Origin: CAADGU01 sp964581605
GTDB lineage: Bacteria > Chloroflexota > Anaerolineae > Promineifilales > Promineifilaceae
Direction of reading: 5' to 3'
Length of the DNA: 35,836 bases
NCBI GenBank assembly: GCA_964581605.1
Contig: CAZOPF010000057.1
Coordinates: forward strand, 1-35,836
Positions within the stretch are counted from its first letter, which is position 1. Each line of letters opens with the position of its first letter. Positions 1 through 9,101 of this stretch are shown piece by piece. The translations under genes were made by a program, and so were the position numbers. The notes below the pieces were generated by a model. It saw only the letters and a list, made by a program, of their open reading frames with translations. It was not told the origin of the DNA and did not search any database.

Positions 1-80
1 GTGTTTTGGTGTTTTGGTGTTTTAGTGTTTTGGTGTTTTGGTGTTTACGTGAACACGCAAGCACCAAAGCACTAGAACAC
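1..80. repeat. 8-bp tandem repeat and inverted repeat 3' of atpA
   Basis: Six head-to-tail copies of an 8-bp unit, GTGTTTTG with variants, fill positions 1-48. Positions 41-56 form a near-perfect palindrome around TACGTA-like sequence. Positions 61-80 are the reverse complement of 17-36 at 17 of 20 positions, so the whole stretch can fold into a long hairpin. It begins five bases beyond the atpA stop codon, which is read on the minus strand, so it could act as a terminator or processing site. The left end of the array is cut by the window edge. Confidence 0.8.
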
Positions 81-85
81 TATTT

Positions 86-1759
86 TTAGTTTGTCCAACT
101 TGCGTTGAAGTCGGCAATGGCCTGTTTGAGAGCGTTTTCGATGTCGTCGTTCCAGGCCCCTTTTTCCAGGATAGGCTGCCCGACGTTCGGGTGGGCGGTG
201 TCCATATAGCGCACAAATTCGCGCATCCAGCGGCTCACCTGGCTGACGGCCACATTGTCCATGTAACCACGTGAACCGGCGTAGATGACAAATACCTGGT
301 GGTCTAGCCGCCAGGGGCTATATTGCGGCTGTTTCAATAGTTCCATCAGCCGTTCGCCGCGTGCCAATTGGCGTTGGGTTGCGGCGTCCAGGTCGGAACC
401 AAATTGGGCAAAGGCGGCCAGTTCGCGGTATTGCGACAGGTCGGCTTTCAGACCGCCGGAGACTTTGCTCATGGCTCGTTTCTGAGCAGCACTACCAACA
501 CGGGAGACGGAGAGGCCGGTGTTAATGGCCGGCCGCTGCCCGGCATTAAACAGGTCGGTTTCCAGGAAAATCTGGCCGTCGGTAATGGAAATGACGTTGG
601 TAGGAATGTAAGCCGACACGTCGCCGAGCAGGGTTTCAATGATGGGTAAGGCGGTGAGTGAACCACCAGAGCCGGGCACTTTCACCACTTCATATTTTTC
701 TTGCTTGGGATCGTCCAGTTCTTTGAGGGCGTGTCCAATGGCTTCTTCTTCCAGGTTGCCAAAGTAGACCTGACCATTGACACCTGTGGTTTCTTTGGTC
801 ACGGCCGTACCCTTTTCCACAATAATCCACTCATCCCGCAAACGGACGGCGCGCTCCAGCAGGGTGCTGTGCAGCGAGAAAATATCGCCCGGGTAGGCTT
901 CGCGGCCCGGCGGGCGGCGCAAAATGAGGGACATCTGGCGATAGGCCCAGGCATGTTTGGACAGGTCGTCGTAGATGATGAGGGCGTCTTTGCCTTGCTC
1001 CATAAACTCTTCGCCAATGGCGCAGCCGGAGTAGGGGGCAAAGTATTGCAGGGGGGCGGGATCAGACGCGCCAGCGACGACAACCACGGTGTAATCCATC
1101 GCGCCGTATTTTTCCAGCGTGCTGACCACCTGGGCCACCTGCCCCACACGCTGCCCAATGGCAACGTAAATGCAGACGACGTCTTGTCCTTTCTGGTTGA
1201 TGATGGTATCCAGGCAAATAGCTGTTTTCCCGGTCTGGCGGTCACCGATGATGAGTTCACGCTGGCCGCGCCCGATGGGGAACATGGCGTCAATGGAGAT
1301 GATGCCGGTTTGCACGGGGGCGTTCACACCACGCCGTTCAATGACGCCAGGGGCTGTGCGTTGGATGGTGCGCACGGCCGTTGTCGCAATCGATCCTTTG
1401 CCATCAATCGGATTGCCCAGGGGGTCCACCACGCGGCCAATGAGGGCGTTGCCCACGGGTACGGCCGCAACCTGCCCAGTGGCGCGTACTTCGTCCCCTT
1501 CTTCAATCTCGGAGTAGTCACCCATGATGACGACGCCAACGCTGTTTGCTTGCAAGTCCAACGCCAGGCCGGCCACGCCGTTGCTAAATTGCACCAACTC
1601 CATGGATTTAACGTCGGCCAGGCCATCAACCAGGGCGATACCATCATACACGGCCGTAACCGTGCCCACACTCCGCGCTTTAACTTCAAAGTCGAAGCCT
1701 TCAATCTGCTTGAGAATCGAATCCGTAATATTCTTAAAATCAGGGGCAAGGGTTGCCAT
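86..1759 (-). CDS. atpA: F1F0 ATP synthase subunit alpha
   Basis: This is the non-catalytic alpha subunit of the F1 head, which alternates with beta around the gamma shaft at the cytoplasmic membrane face and couples proton flow to ATP synthesis. The P-loop GDRQTGKT is at residues 172-179, followed by the family segments GSLTALPIIET, TNVISITDGQIFLE and SVSRVGSAAQ. The protein has 557 residues against about 500-515 for most bacteria. The excess is mainly an insertion at about residues 311-363, between LLERAVRLRDE and GSGGSLTALP, a point where E. coli alpha carries a much shorter insert. The ATG start is preceded by a strong GGAGG ribosome site. No atpH or atpF lies upstream: the neighbour is divergent, so the gene probably heads its own transcript, with atpG possibly following outside the window. 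Confidence 0.98.
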   Translation of the reverse strand: MATLAPDFKNITDSILKQIEGFDFEVKARSVGTVTAVYDGIALVDGLADVKSMELVQFSNGVAGLALDLQANSVGVVIMGDYSEIEEGDEVRATGQVAAVPVGNALIGRVVDPLGNPIDGKGSIATTAVRTIQRTAPGVIERRGVNAPVQTGIISIDAMFPIGRGQRELIIGDRQTGKTAICLDTIINQKGQDVVCIYVAIGQRVGQVAQVVSTLEKYGAMDYTVVVVAGASDPAPLQYFAPYSGCAIGEEFMEQGKDALIIYDDLSKHAWAYRQMSLILRRPPGREAYPGDIFSLHSTLLERAVRLRDEWIIVEKGTAVTKETTGVNGQVYFGNLEEEAIGHALKELDDPKQEKYEVVKVPGSGGSLTALPIIETLLGDVSAYIPTNVISITDGQIFLETDLFNAGQRPAINTGLSVSRVGSAAQKRAMSKVSGGLKADLSQYRELAAFAQFGSDLDAATQRQLARGERLMELLKQPQYSPWRLDHQVFVIYAGSRGYMDNVAVSQVSRWMREFVRYMDTAHPNVGQPILEKGAWNDDIENALKQAIADFNASWTN

Positions 1760-1798
1760 TCACCAACCTCCTCGGAAAAAATCTATGAGATAGGCCCC

Positions 1799-1817
1799 GA
1801 GGGTTTTTGAAACCCTC
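1799..1817. terminator. Hairpin in the atpA leader
   Basis: A perfect 8-bp inverted repeat, GAGGGTTT and AAACCCTC with a 3-base loop, lies 40 bases upstream of the atpA start, between two divergent genes. In atpA mRNA it would sit in the 5' leader, where it might act as an attenuator, a stabilising hairpin or just an intergenic repeat. The region from 1760 to 2098 holds no convincing gene; one ACGGCCGT site is at 2024. Confidence 0.45.
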
Positions 1818-2098
1818 AGGGTCTTCGATATTTACAAGATTGCTTTTAATTCATGCGAGTTTTGTTAATCTTTTTTGACTGTCCAGGAATCATGCCCCGG
1901 AGCAGGTGGGGCGTACCGCCAGTATCAGGAATACCTGTCAGCCAGGGCTGGCGGCGGGCAAAATATACCCTACCCCGTGCCATTTGTCCAACAATTCACA
2001 AACGGTTGCTGAGAGGGCAACTGACGGCCGTTGCTTTTATCATTCCCCCCGTTACAATTCCGCACCGAGAATTTTTGAGGATGGCTGATACGCACTGA

Positions 2099-4336
2099 AT
2101 GAGAAAGTTTTGGTCAATAGACCTGGGTAGTTATCCCCGCCACCTGCTGCTACTGGCACTGGCGGTGTTTTTTTTCTTAGGGCTGCTCACGTTGCGGCAA
2201 ACGCCTCCATTTGAAGGGCCAGATGAAGCGCAGCATTATGCTTATATTTTATGGTTGGCTGAAGGCAAAGGATTCCCCCCGCAAGACGACACAGCCTGGG
2301 AAACGCCCATTGAACAAGAGGCCAGCCAGCCCCCTCTGTTTTACCTGTTAGCCTCTCTTCCCGCCCGGCTCCTCAACACGAATGATCCACCGGCCGTTTA
2401 CCGACCCAACCCTCACTTCAACCTGCTGGTCGCCCGCACCGCGCCAGATAATGACAATCGGGCTGTCCATTACCCCACGGACGGGCAACCACTACGGGGC
2501 GGCTGGCTGGCGCTCTATCTGGCGCGGGGCATGGCCCTTTTGTTTGGTGGGCTGCTGCTCATCGCTGTGTATGGGGCAGCACGGCAGGTCACGCCCGGTT
2601 CGTATGCCATTCCGTTGGGGGTGGTTTACCTGACGGCCGTCACCCCTCAGTTCATCTATATTAGCAGTGTTGCTTCCAATGATACGCCGGCGGCCGCCCT
2701 GAGCACCCTTGCTCTGTGGCTGCTGCTGCTGTTTGTGCGGCGTGGCGGCGGGAACGGGCTGGCACTGGCATTGGGCGCCGTTTTTGGTCTATCGGTGCTG
2801 GCGAAGGTAAGCGCGTTTATCCTTATCGTACCCATTGGGTTGGGCTGGTTATGGGTATGGCATACAAACGGCCGTGCCTGGAAACCAGCGATCATTTACG
2901 GTTTGCTCATGGGCGGCAGTGTGTTTGTTGTGGCCGGCTGGTGGTTCATCCGCGCCTGGCAGTTATATGGTTCTCCTCTAGGGTTGCAAACCCATGACCT
3001 CACCCCCTGGGCTATCCATGACCCGGCTGAGATTGCTGACTTTATTCCCCGCTGGCAAGAAGTGTTTCGCTCTTATTGGCTGGCCTATGGTTGGGGAACC
3101 ATTCGCCCACACGGTTGGGTTTATGCCTTGTTGGGGCTGGCAACAGTTATCGCCGGGTTAGGGCTGGTAAGGGCCGGCTGGCGCTGGCAGCAAAAGCCAC
3201 ATACCCAAGACGAAAAGACAACGGCCGCCATGCTGCTCATCCTGGCTGCCGGGCTGCTGACCGTTATGCTCTTTTTGGAGTATTGGATGCACCGGGTTGT
3301 GGCCCCTTACGGCCGTTTGCTCTTCCCTGTTCTCACTGCCACCTCACTCTTTCTGATACTGGGTTGGCGGGCCATTCATCCGCGGCTACCCGTATTGCTG
3401 TGCAGTTTAATTGGGCTGATGGCCTTGCTCGGCCCCTTCACCATCATGCACAATGCGTATGATTTGCCCCAACCGTTAGGTCTTGAGGAAATTTCCCGTT
3501 TATCACCTCCCTTGAACATCTATTTTGGTCCAACGCCCAACCAGTTAGTAGCTGAACTTCTCAGCGCACGGCCGCTTGAATCTTCGGTGCAAACCGGTAA
3601 TATCATTGCCGTTGAAATTTGTTGGCGTGTGCTGGCCCAAACAGAGCGTGATTATTCCATCCTGCTGCACATTATTGGGCCGGAAAATGGTTTGCTTACT
3701 AACCGGCGCACCTATCCCGGATTGGGACTGTACCCGACCTCCACCTGGACGCCAGGAGTCGCGTTTTGTGATATTGTGCGCGTGCCCGACTGGAAAACGC
3801 TGCCGCGGACGCAACTGTATAGGGTAGAGGTGGCTCTGTATGATCAACAAATGGAAGAGCGTATTCCGGCATTTGCGGCCGATGGTACACCACTGGCGGA
3901 AACATTTGTCAATGACATTCGCCTGGTTGTGGCCAAACCTGAGCCATTGGTAAACTTAAAGCCTGAGTTGGGGGCGATTCAGTTATTAAGTTACACGGCC
4001 GCTGCCTCCTGGCAGCCCGGCCATGAAATCCCCCTGACTCTCAAATGGGGCGTAGCCGCGCCGGTCGGCCAGGACTTGCAAACATTCGTCCACCTGCGTG
4101 ATCCACAGTCAGGCAACATTATCGCCCAGGCCGATGGGCCGCCGCTGGCCGGCTGGTACCCCACATCCTGGTGGGCGGCCGGTGAAACAGTGACGGATGA
4201 CCGCTCATTCCCCTTGCCGGCAACTATGTCACCAGGCACCTACGATCTGGTGGTCGGCTTTTATGATCTGGCTTCGGGGATGCGTGTGGGTGATGAATTT
4301 TTTCTGGAAGAGATAACCGTGGAGCCATCATCGTGA
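2099..4336 (+). CDS. GT-C fold membrane glycosyltransferase-like protein
   Basis: A 745-residue polytopic membrane protein. The first transmembrane helix is at about residues 13-30. It is followed by an extracytoplasmic loop with the acidic motif PFEGPDEAQHYAYI at about 36-49, which resembles the catalytic first loop of GT-C enzymes (GT39/ArnT and DUF2142-like families) that use polyprenyl-phosphate sugars. Roughly ten further hydrophobic helices run to about residue 460. The rest is soluble, ending in a beta-sandwich-like module from about 620 with the pattern PGTYDLVVGFYD. It overlaps the next gene by four bases, so the two are translationally coupled and probably work together in cell-surface glycan or glycolipid assembly. 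The donor and acceptor cannot be told from sequence. Confidence 0.75.
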   Translation: MRKFWSIDLGSYPRHLLLLALAVFFFLGLLTLRQTPPFEGPDEAQHYAYILWLAEGKGFPPQDDTAWETPIEQEASQPPLFYLLASLPARLLNTNDPPAVYRPNPHFNLLVARTAPDNDNRAVHYPTDGQPLRGGWLALYLARGMALLFGGLLLIAVYGAARQVTPGSYAIPLGVVYLTAVTPQFIYISSVASNDTPAAALSTLALWLLLLFVRRGGGNGLALALGAVFGLSVLAKVSAFILIVPIGLGWLWVWHTNGRAWKPAIIYGLLMGGSVFVVAGWWFIRAWQLYGSPLGLQTHDLTPWAIHDPAEIADFIPRWQEVFRSYWLAYGWGTIRPHGWVYALLGLATVIAGLGLVRAGWRWQQKPHTQDEKTTAAMLLILAAGLLTVMLFLEYWMHRVVAPYGRLLFPVLTATSLFLILGWRAIHPRLPVLLCSLIGLMALLGPFTIMHNAYDLPQPLGLEEISRLSPPLNIYFGPTPNQLVAELLSARPLESSVQTGNIIAVEICWRVLAQTERDYSILLHIIGPENGLLTNRRTYPGLGLYPTSTWTPGVAFCDIVRVPDWKTLPRTQLYRVEVALYDQQMEERIPAFAADGTPLAETFVNDIRLVVAKPEPLVNLKPELGAIQLLSYTAAASWQPGHEIPLTLKWGVAAPVGQDLQTFVHLRDPQSGNIIAQADGPPLAGWYPTSWWAAGETVTDDRSFPLPATMSPGTYDLVVGFYDLASGMRVGDEFFLEEITVEPSS

Positions 4337-7200
4337 GCGATACCAGGCAAAATCATACGGCCGTGCCCCCATGGGCCGCCAGTTTACTCCTCATCACCAT
4401 CCTGGTTGGTTTTGGGCTGCGCATCCACGCACTAGACGGCCAATCTATGTGGACGGACGAAGGGCTGAGCCTTTACCGCGCCCGCCAGCCATTGACGGCC
4501 GTCACCCAAAACATCATCACCGTAGACGGCATTGACACGCACGATACCAACCCACCCTTCTATTTCCTACTGCTGAACGGGTGGCGGTTGGCAGCCGGTG
4601 AAACCATTTTCGCCCTACGCTTTTTGGGAGCGGCGGCCGGCGTATTGGCCATACCGCTACTATTCGTCATGGGGCGGCTGCTGTTTGATTGGCGGGTGGG
4701 GCTGGCGGCGGCATTGCTTATGGCCATCTCCCCCTTCCACATCTGGGAAGTACAGGTATTGCGTAATTACGGCCTGCTGCTCACCCTCAACTTACTCTCC
4801 ATCTATGGCCTCTGGCGATTCATCTACCAACCTGCCAATCGGCGGCAATGGCGATGGCCTGGATTGTGGTTGTCAGCCGGGCTGGTTGGCATTTACACCC
4901 ATTACTTCGGCTTTTTCATCTTCGCCTATGGGCTGGTCGTTTTGGCCGTGTGGCTGGTGTGGGGTTGGCGCCGAACGTCGCTATCCTGGCTGGCGCGGCA
5001 ATGGTGGGTATGGGCCGGCATACTGGTCATCGCTTTGCTACTTATCCCCATAATTCCCCTGGCATTAGCGCGTTTTCTGGCCGGGCAGCAGGTGGATTTT
5101 CAGCCTGTTCCGTATGCCAAATTTGTCAACAATGGGTTGAGCGCATTTGCCGTAGGTATGAGCCGTAGCCTGACCTTACCCACCTGGCGGGTGGGGCCGG
5201 TTGTTCTGCTGGCATTGGTTGGGCTGGGCATTAGTTGGTGGCGCAGCCGACGGGCTGCCTGGCTGCTGCTGGGGTATCAGATTATCCCCTTAGGCATCTT
5301 ACTACTGCTGTCATTGGTCAATCCGTTGTACAACGGCACCCGCCATTTGCTCATTGGGTTGCCGCCATTTTTGCTGCTCACGGCCGTTGGCATGGCTGGT
5401 TATCGGCCCACTCCCGTTCTTCGTTCCCAGGCCATCTCCTGGCTGCTGCTGCTCTGGGGCGGGCTGGTCATCATCAACCAGGGGCAATGGCTTCATGCTC
5501 AGTTCACCGCCCCAGAATTGGTGCGTGATGATGTGCGCGGCCTGGCCCAATTCTTAAGCCGCATGGCCCACCCTGATGATCGGGTTGTTCTGCACGATAC
5601 CCTCATCAAGTTTACGTTTGATTATTACTACGATGGCGCGGCCCCGGTTACGGCCGTGCCCCTTTATGGCATTACCGATACGGCCACAGCCGAAACGGCC
5701 CTGGCCGAAGTAGCGGCCGCTGCCCGGTTGCTCTGGTTTGTGGCTGAACCTGTTCCCCGCACCGGCTTCCCACGTGAACACCTGCCCGCCTGGATCAGGA
5801 CGCAATGGCCTCTGGCCTACGCGCAATCATTCCCCTGGATGTGGCTGCACAACAGCGTTGATTTGTATGTGCCAGAGCCGGTTGTACCCCAATTACAGGC
5901 CGACAGCACGCCTGTCACGGCCGTCTGGCAAGGAGATTTGCAACTGCATGGGGTGGCGGGGTTGGGCACGGCCGTTACCTCCGGCACCGGCTGGACGCCC
6001 CTCTTCACCTGGTCACGCCAGAGCAACACCTCCGACCATTACCAGCTTTCCCTGCTCTTCACCGACGAACAGGGGGGGGTATGGGCGGAACAGAATTGGG
6101 CCTTGTGGCGGCCGTATCCGGCTGACACCTGGATTGATGGCGAACTGGTACAACACCCTTACCTGTATGCCATTCCTGCTGGTTTGCCGCCCGGCCGTTA
6201 CCAGCTTTGGGCACAGCTTTCCGACTGGGAAACCGGCCTACCCGTCCCGCTAACCTCTGGTGAGGAGCGTCTGCTGCTAACATCGGAGATCACGGTATTG
6301 CCCAATCCCCAGGCAGACACAGCCTACCTGCCAGCACACCAGGCACAAATTGTTTCCTGGCCAGGTATACAACTGGTGGGGTATAGTGTTGAAACCGGCC
6401 CATACCGGCCCGGCCACCTGCTGCCACTCGACCTGTATTGGCAGGCAAAAGGAAATGCACCAGACAGCCAGTTGGTGGTGCAACTGCTCGATGAAGCGGG
6501 CCAACTGGCGGCAGAGACGATCACCACCCTCACCCGGCCTGACTATCCCCCCACACAATGGCAGGCGGGGGAACTGGTGCATGGCCGTGCCCAGCTGCTC
6601 ATTCCCGCTCAGGCCGCCAGTGGGACATATCGGCTGCGGCTGGCGCTGCGCGACCCGGCAACGGGCGGCTGGCGGCGCGGGCAAGATGGCTGGCGGTTGT
6701 GGGCTAACCATGTAACGCTGCCCGATGAAGTATCAGTAGAGGCGTGGCCGCTGGAAACGGTGTTACCCCTGATGGAACAGGCAGTAGATGCCCGGTTTGG
6801 CGATCCGGCGCGGGCACGGCTGGCAGGGGTAAATGGGAGACAGGCGGCCCTCACGCCGGGCAACCAGTTCCGCCTGACGCTTGTCTGGCAAACGGAAGCG
6901 TTGTTTCCGGCTAACTATGCCGTCTTTTTGCACCTGGAAGATGAAGCCGGGGAATTGGTGGCCCAAAATGATAGTTTTCCCTTGCAAGGTATTCGCCCCA
7001 CCACAAGCTGGCGGCCAGGGGAGGTGTTGATAGATGATCATACACTGCTGCTGCCGCCCGATTTGCCGCCGGGCGATTATATGCTGTGGGTGGGGCTGTA
7101 TAACCCGGATACGGGTGAGCGGCTGCCGGTGACAACAGTGAATGGAGAGAGGCCGATGGACGGCCGTTTGCTTTTAGGCACAGTGGCGGTGATGGAGTGA
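4333..7200 (+). CDS. GT39-like membrane glycosyltransferase with beta-module tail
   Basis: A 955-residue protein starting at a GTG inside a GTGA overlap with the upstream gene. An N-terminal helix (about 15-34) leads to a loop with MWTDEGLSLY at about 39-48. The DE pair is in the place of the catalytic acid of protein O-mannosyltransferase/ArnT-type GT-C enzymes. The segment NPPFYFLLLNGW and a series of hydrophobic helices follow, to about residue 390. From about 525 to the end there are three related extracytoplasmic modules (about 530-650, 655-770 and 800-950). Each ends in a pattern like PPGDYMLWVGLYNPDTGERLP, also seen once in the upstream protein. The function is inferred as sugar transfer on the outer face of the membrane; the substrate is unknown. 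The stop lies only 9 bases from the convergent hydrolase stop. Confidence 0.78.
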   Translation: MSDTRQNHTAVPPWAASLLLITILVGFGLRIHALDGQSMWTDEGLSLYRARQPLTAVTQNIITVDGIDTHDTNPPFYFLLLNGWRLAAGETIFALRFLGAAAGVLAIPLLFVMGRLLFDWRVGLAAALLMAISPFHIWEVQVLRNYGLLLTLNLLSIYGLWRFIYQPANRRQWRWPGLWLSAGLVGIYTHYFGFFIFAYGLVVLAVWLVWGWRRTSLSWLARQWWVWAGILVIALLLIPIIPLALARFLAGQQVDFQPVPYAKFVNNGLSAFAVGMSRSLTLPTWRVGPVVLLALVGLGISWWRSRRAAWLLLGYQIIPLGILLLLSLVNPLYNGTRHLLIGLPPFLLLTAVGMAGYRPTPVLRSQAISWLLLLWGGLVIINQGQWLHAQFTAPELVRDDVRGLAQFLSRMAHPDDRVVLHDTLIKFTFDYYYDGAAPVTAVPLYGITDTATAETALAEVAAAARLLWFVAEPVPRTGFPREHLPAWIRTQWPLAYAQSFPWMWLHNSVDLYVPEPVVPQLQADSTPVTAVWQGDLQLHGVAGLGTAVTSGTGWTPLFTWSRQSNTSDHYQLSLLFTDEQGGVWAEQNWALWRPYPADTWIDGELVQHPYLYAIPAGLPPGRYQLWAQLSDWETGLPVPLTSGEERLLLTSEITVLPNPQADTAYLPAHQAQIVSWPGIQLVGYSVETGPYRPGHLLPLDLYWQAKGNAPDSQLVVQLLDEAGQLAAETITTLTRPDYPPTQWQAGELVHGRAQLLIPAQAASGTYRLRLALRDPATGGWRRGQDGWRLWANHVTLPDEVSVEAWPLETVLPLMEQAVDARFGDPARARLAGVNGRQAALTPGNQFRLTLVWQTEALFPANYAVFLHLEDEAGELVAQNDSFPLQGIRPTTSWRPGEVLIDDHTLLLPPDLPPGDYMLWVGLYNPDTGERLPVTTVNGERPMDGRLLLGTVAVME

Positions 7201-7209
7201 TGGTATCCC

Positions 7210-8145
7210 CTAACGGCCGTCCTGTATCCCAAAATCTGGCGCATATTGGGCTAAAAACTCATCCACATATTGTTGGTAAGCGTCAAAATCGGTGAAGATG
7301 TCACGGCCGTGGGCGGAACCCCAGTCAGTAACATGCAGCACGGTTGTGGCCGGGTTGCTGTTGGCGTAGATGGCTTCAGAGTGGGTGTAGGGGGTATAGG
7401 CATCGGTGCGGGAATGGATGAGTAGGATGGGTACGGCCGTGTTTGCGACCGCTTCTTCAGGCGACACCGCATACACATCAAAATCAGCCCGCATACCAGC
7501 AATGGCAAAAGCCACCGGGACAAACGGTTTTGTCCAGGAACCAAACTGGTCTATCGCCTGTTTAGCCACAATCGCTTCCAGACTTTTATAGGGCGAATCG
7601 GCAATAATAAAAGCAGCGTCTGGCAGCAGCGGCGCAGCTTGCAAGGATGTGCCCGCGCCATACGAAACGCCAGCCAATCCTACCTGCCCTGGCTCAAGGC
7701 CGGTGTGTTCTAGCAACCAATGATAGGCAGCCAAAGCATCTAGCTTTTCATGGTAGCCATAGGTGTGGAAGGCTTCACTGCTTTCGCCATGGCCCCGCGC
7801 ATCATAAGCCAACAGGTTGCAGCCACGTTCCCAGAAGAGGGGAGCGTATTGCAGGGCACTGTAACGGGTGCCGGTGTAACCATGCAACAGGATGACAGCA
7901 CAGTTTCCCTCTTTTTCATTGTCATAAAAGAACCCGGACAGGGAGACATCTCCATTTTGAATGATCACATCTTCTGGGGTAGGCAAAACCGGTAGCCCCA
8001 GCTCAGCCATGCTGGCCTGGGATTCGGCCAATGAGGAGGTCTCGCGGTTAATGAGCAGATCACCAAAATACCAGCTTCCACCCACATACACTAGGAGGAA
8101 TAGAGCGATGATAACTACGATAAGCCAGACAAGTTTTGATTTCAT
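7210..8145 (-). CDS. Membrane-anchored alpha/beta hydrolase
   Basis: A 311-residue serine hydrolase with one N-terminal transmembrane helix at about residues 6-24 and the catalytic domain outside the membrane. HGYTG at 89-93 forms the oxyanion region, the nucleophile elbow is GVSYGA with Ser161, the acid is probably Asp248 (in HSRTDAYTP), and the histidine is His279 (GSAHG). This layout fits the prolyl-oligopeptidase/BAAT-like branch (often labelled DUF1749 or 'alpha/beta hydrolase'). The substrate is unknown. It is the last gene of the minus-strand run below the histidine kinase, about 95 bases from the next gene upstream, and may have its own promoter. Confidence 0.88.
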   Translation of the reverse strand: MKSKLVWLIVVIIALFLLVYVGGSWYFGDLLINRETSSLAESQASMAELGLPVLPTPEDVIIQNGDVSLSGFFYDNEKEGNCAVILLHGYTGTRYSALQYAPLFWERGCNLLAYDARGHGESSEAFHTYGYHEKLDALAAYHWLLEHTGLEPGQVGLAGVSYGAGTSLQAAPLLPDAAFIIADSPYKSLEAIVAKQAIDQFGSWTKPFVPVAFAIAGMRADFDVYAVSPEEAVANTAVPILLIHSRTDAYTPYTHSEAIYANSNPATTVLHVTDWGSAHGRDIFTDFDAYQQYVDEFLAQYAPDFGIQDGR

Positions 8146-8239
8146 ACAATCCTCTATCAGGGAAAGGATGTTGATGGCTGGTATAAGCAGCCAATCACCA
8201 GTTGGTCTCAGGGTAATGATGGATTAGGGATTTAGGGAT

Positions 8240-8641
8240 TTAGTAACGGCCGTCATCAAACGGGTCTTTATTGCGTGAATAGAGGGTGGCGTCGCCGGTT
8301 TTCCGCCGCCCTTCAGGGCTGGCCAGCATAAAACCAAAGGTCATGATGATTTGCATGAGCACCACAATAACAAACATGGTGGCCCCTTTTAATACGCCAA
8401 TGGACCAATTATTGGGAAGCGCCAGATCCGTATAATAGAATTTTTCCGAGAGGTAGCCTGTGTTAAACAAATAATCCACCAGGAAATAGGCAATGACGAA
8501 GGAGATGGCGAGCCAGATGACAAAGAGGACGGTTCGCATGGGCAAACCTTTCCGTTTCTTTAGTTGTTCCTGTTTTTTCTTTTCCAGACGCATTTTTCTA
8601 TTCCTATTCTTGGCCGCTTCATGTTGGGCATGGGCCCACAT
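8240..8641 (-). CDS. Small two-helix membrane protein, unknown
   Basis: Not recognised as a known family. The reading frame gives up to 133 residues, with a very basic N-terminal stretch rich in Lys and Arg, a transmembrane helix (TVLFVIWLAISFVIAYFLV) and a second helix around GATMFVIVVLMQIIMTFGFM, then a short charged tail. A better start may be the ATG at 8593 (MRLEKKKQ), because an AGGAA-type ribosome site lies 7 bases upstream of it and none is visible before 8641. That gives a 117-residue protein. It follows the lipoprotein gene closely and is probably in the same transcript. Confidence 0.65.
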   Translation of the reverse strand: MWAHAQHEAAKNRNRKMRLEKKKQEQLKKRKGLPMRTVLFVIWLAISFVIAYFLVDYLFNTGYLSEKFYYTDLALPNNWSIGVLKGATMFVIVVLMQIIMTFGFMLASPEGRRKTGDATLYSRNKDPFDDGRY

Positions 8642-8662
8642 GAAGGAGCCAAAACATGCTTT

Positions 8663-9082
8663 TTATTGAGCAGGAGACGGGGCAATACACCAATTCGCCA
8701 CCCATCCTTGTTGGCCGTTTTCATTGAGAACGATACGGGAAAATGGCTGCATATAAGGCTGATTATTTATCGGTTGTATCATTTGTTCCCTGGTTTCTTG
8801 AATTGTGATCAAGGCATCGGCGTTGAATACGAGGTCATGATTTTGTGTTTCTGGATGATCGCTGTGGCCTAAGATGAGGGTACGGCCGTCGGCGGCTGAA
8901 CCACATTGCCCCTGTTGCAAACACATTTCGCTACAGGTGAGGATAACAGGCACGGCCGTTGCCTCTGGTGCAGCCTGCTCTTGTGCATCACCGCCGCCTG
9001 AACATGCGGCCAACAGCACGGCCAGGCCAACCGCACAAAAACAGTGAAATAGCAACTGGTGATGTACACACGGCCGTTTCAT
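8663..9082 (-). CDS. Small lipoprotein, unknown function
   Basis: A 139-residue predicted lipoprotein. The N-terminus has a short positive region, a hydrophobic stretch and a lipobox LLAAC, followed by a glycine-rich tether. The mature part carries several cysteines (CSEMCLQQGQC and a late WVANWC), which may form disulfides outside the cell. It contains a short region reminiscent of SH3-like surface domains, but I cannot assign a family. It lies 19 bases downstream of the response regulator gene, which suggests cotranscription with the two-component pair. Confidence 0.7.
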   Translation of the reverse strand: MKRPCVHHQLLFHCFCAVGLAVLLAACSGGGDAQEQAAPEATAVPVILTCSEMCLQQGQCGSAADGRTLILGHSDHPETQNHDLVFNADALITIQETREQMIQPINNQPYMQPFSRIVLNENGQQGWVANWCIAPSPAQ

Positions 9083-9101
9083 CGAATCTTATAAATCCCG
9101 A

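Noticed and set aside
701..1810. Long plus-strand frame of 369 residues opposite atpA
   Set aside because: It is a shadow of atpA codon bias; the minus-strand product is unmistakable.
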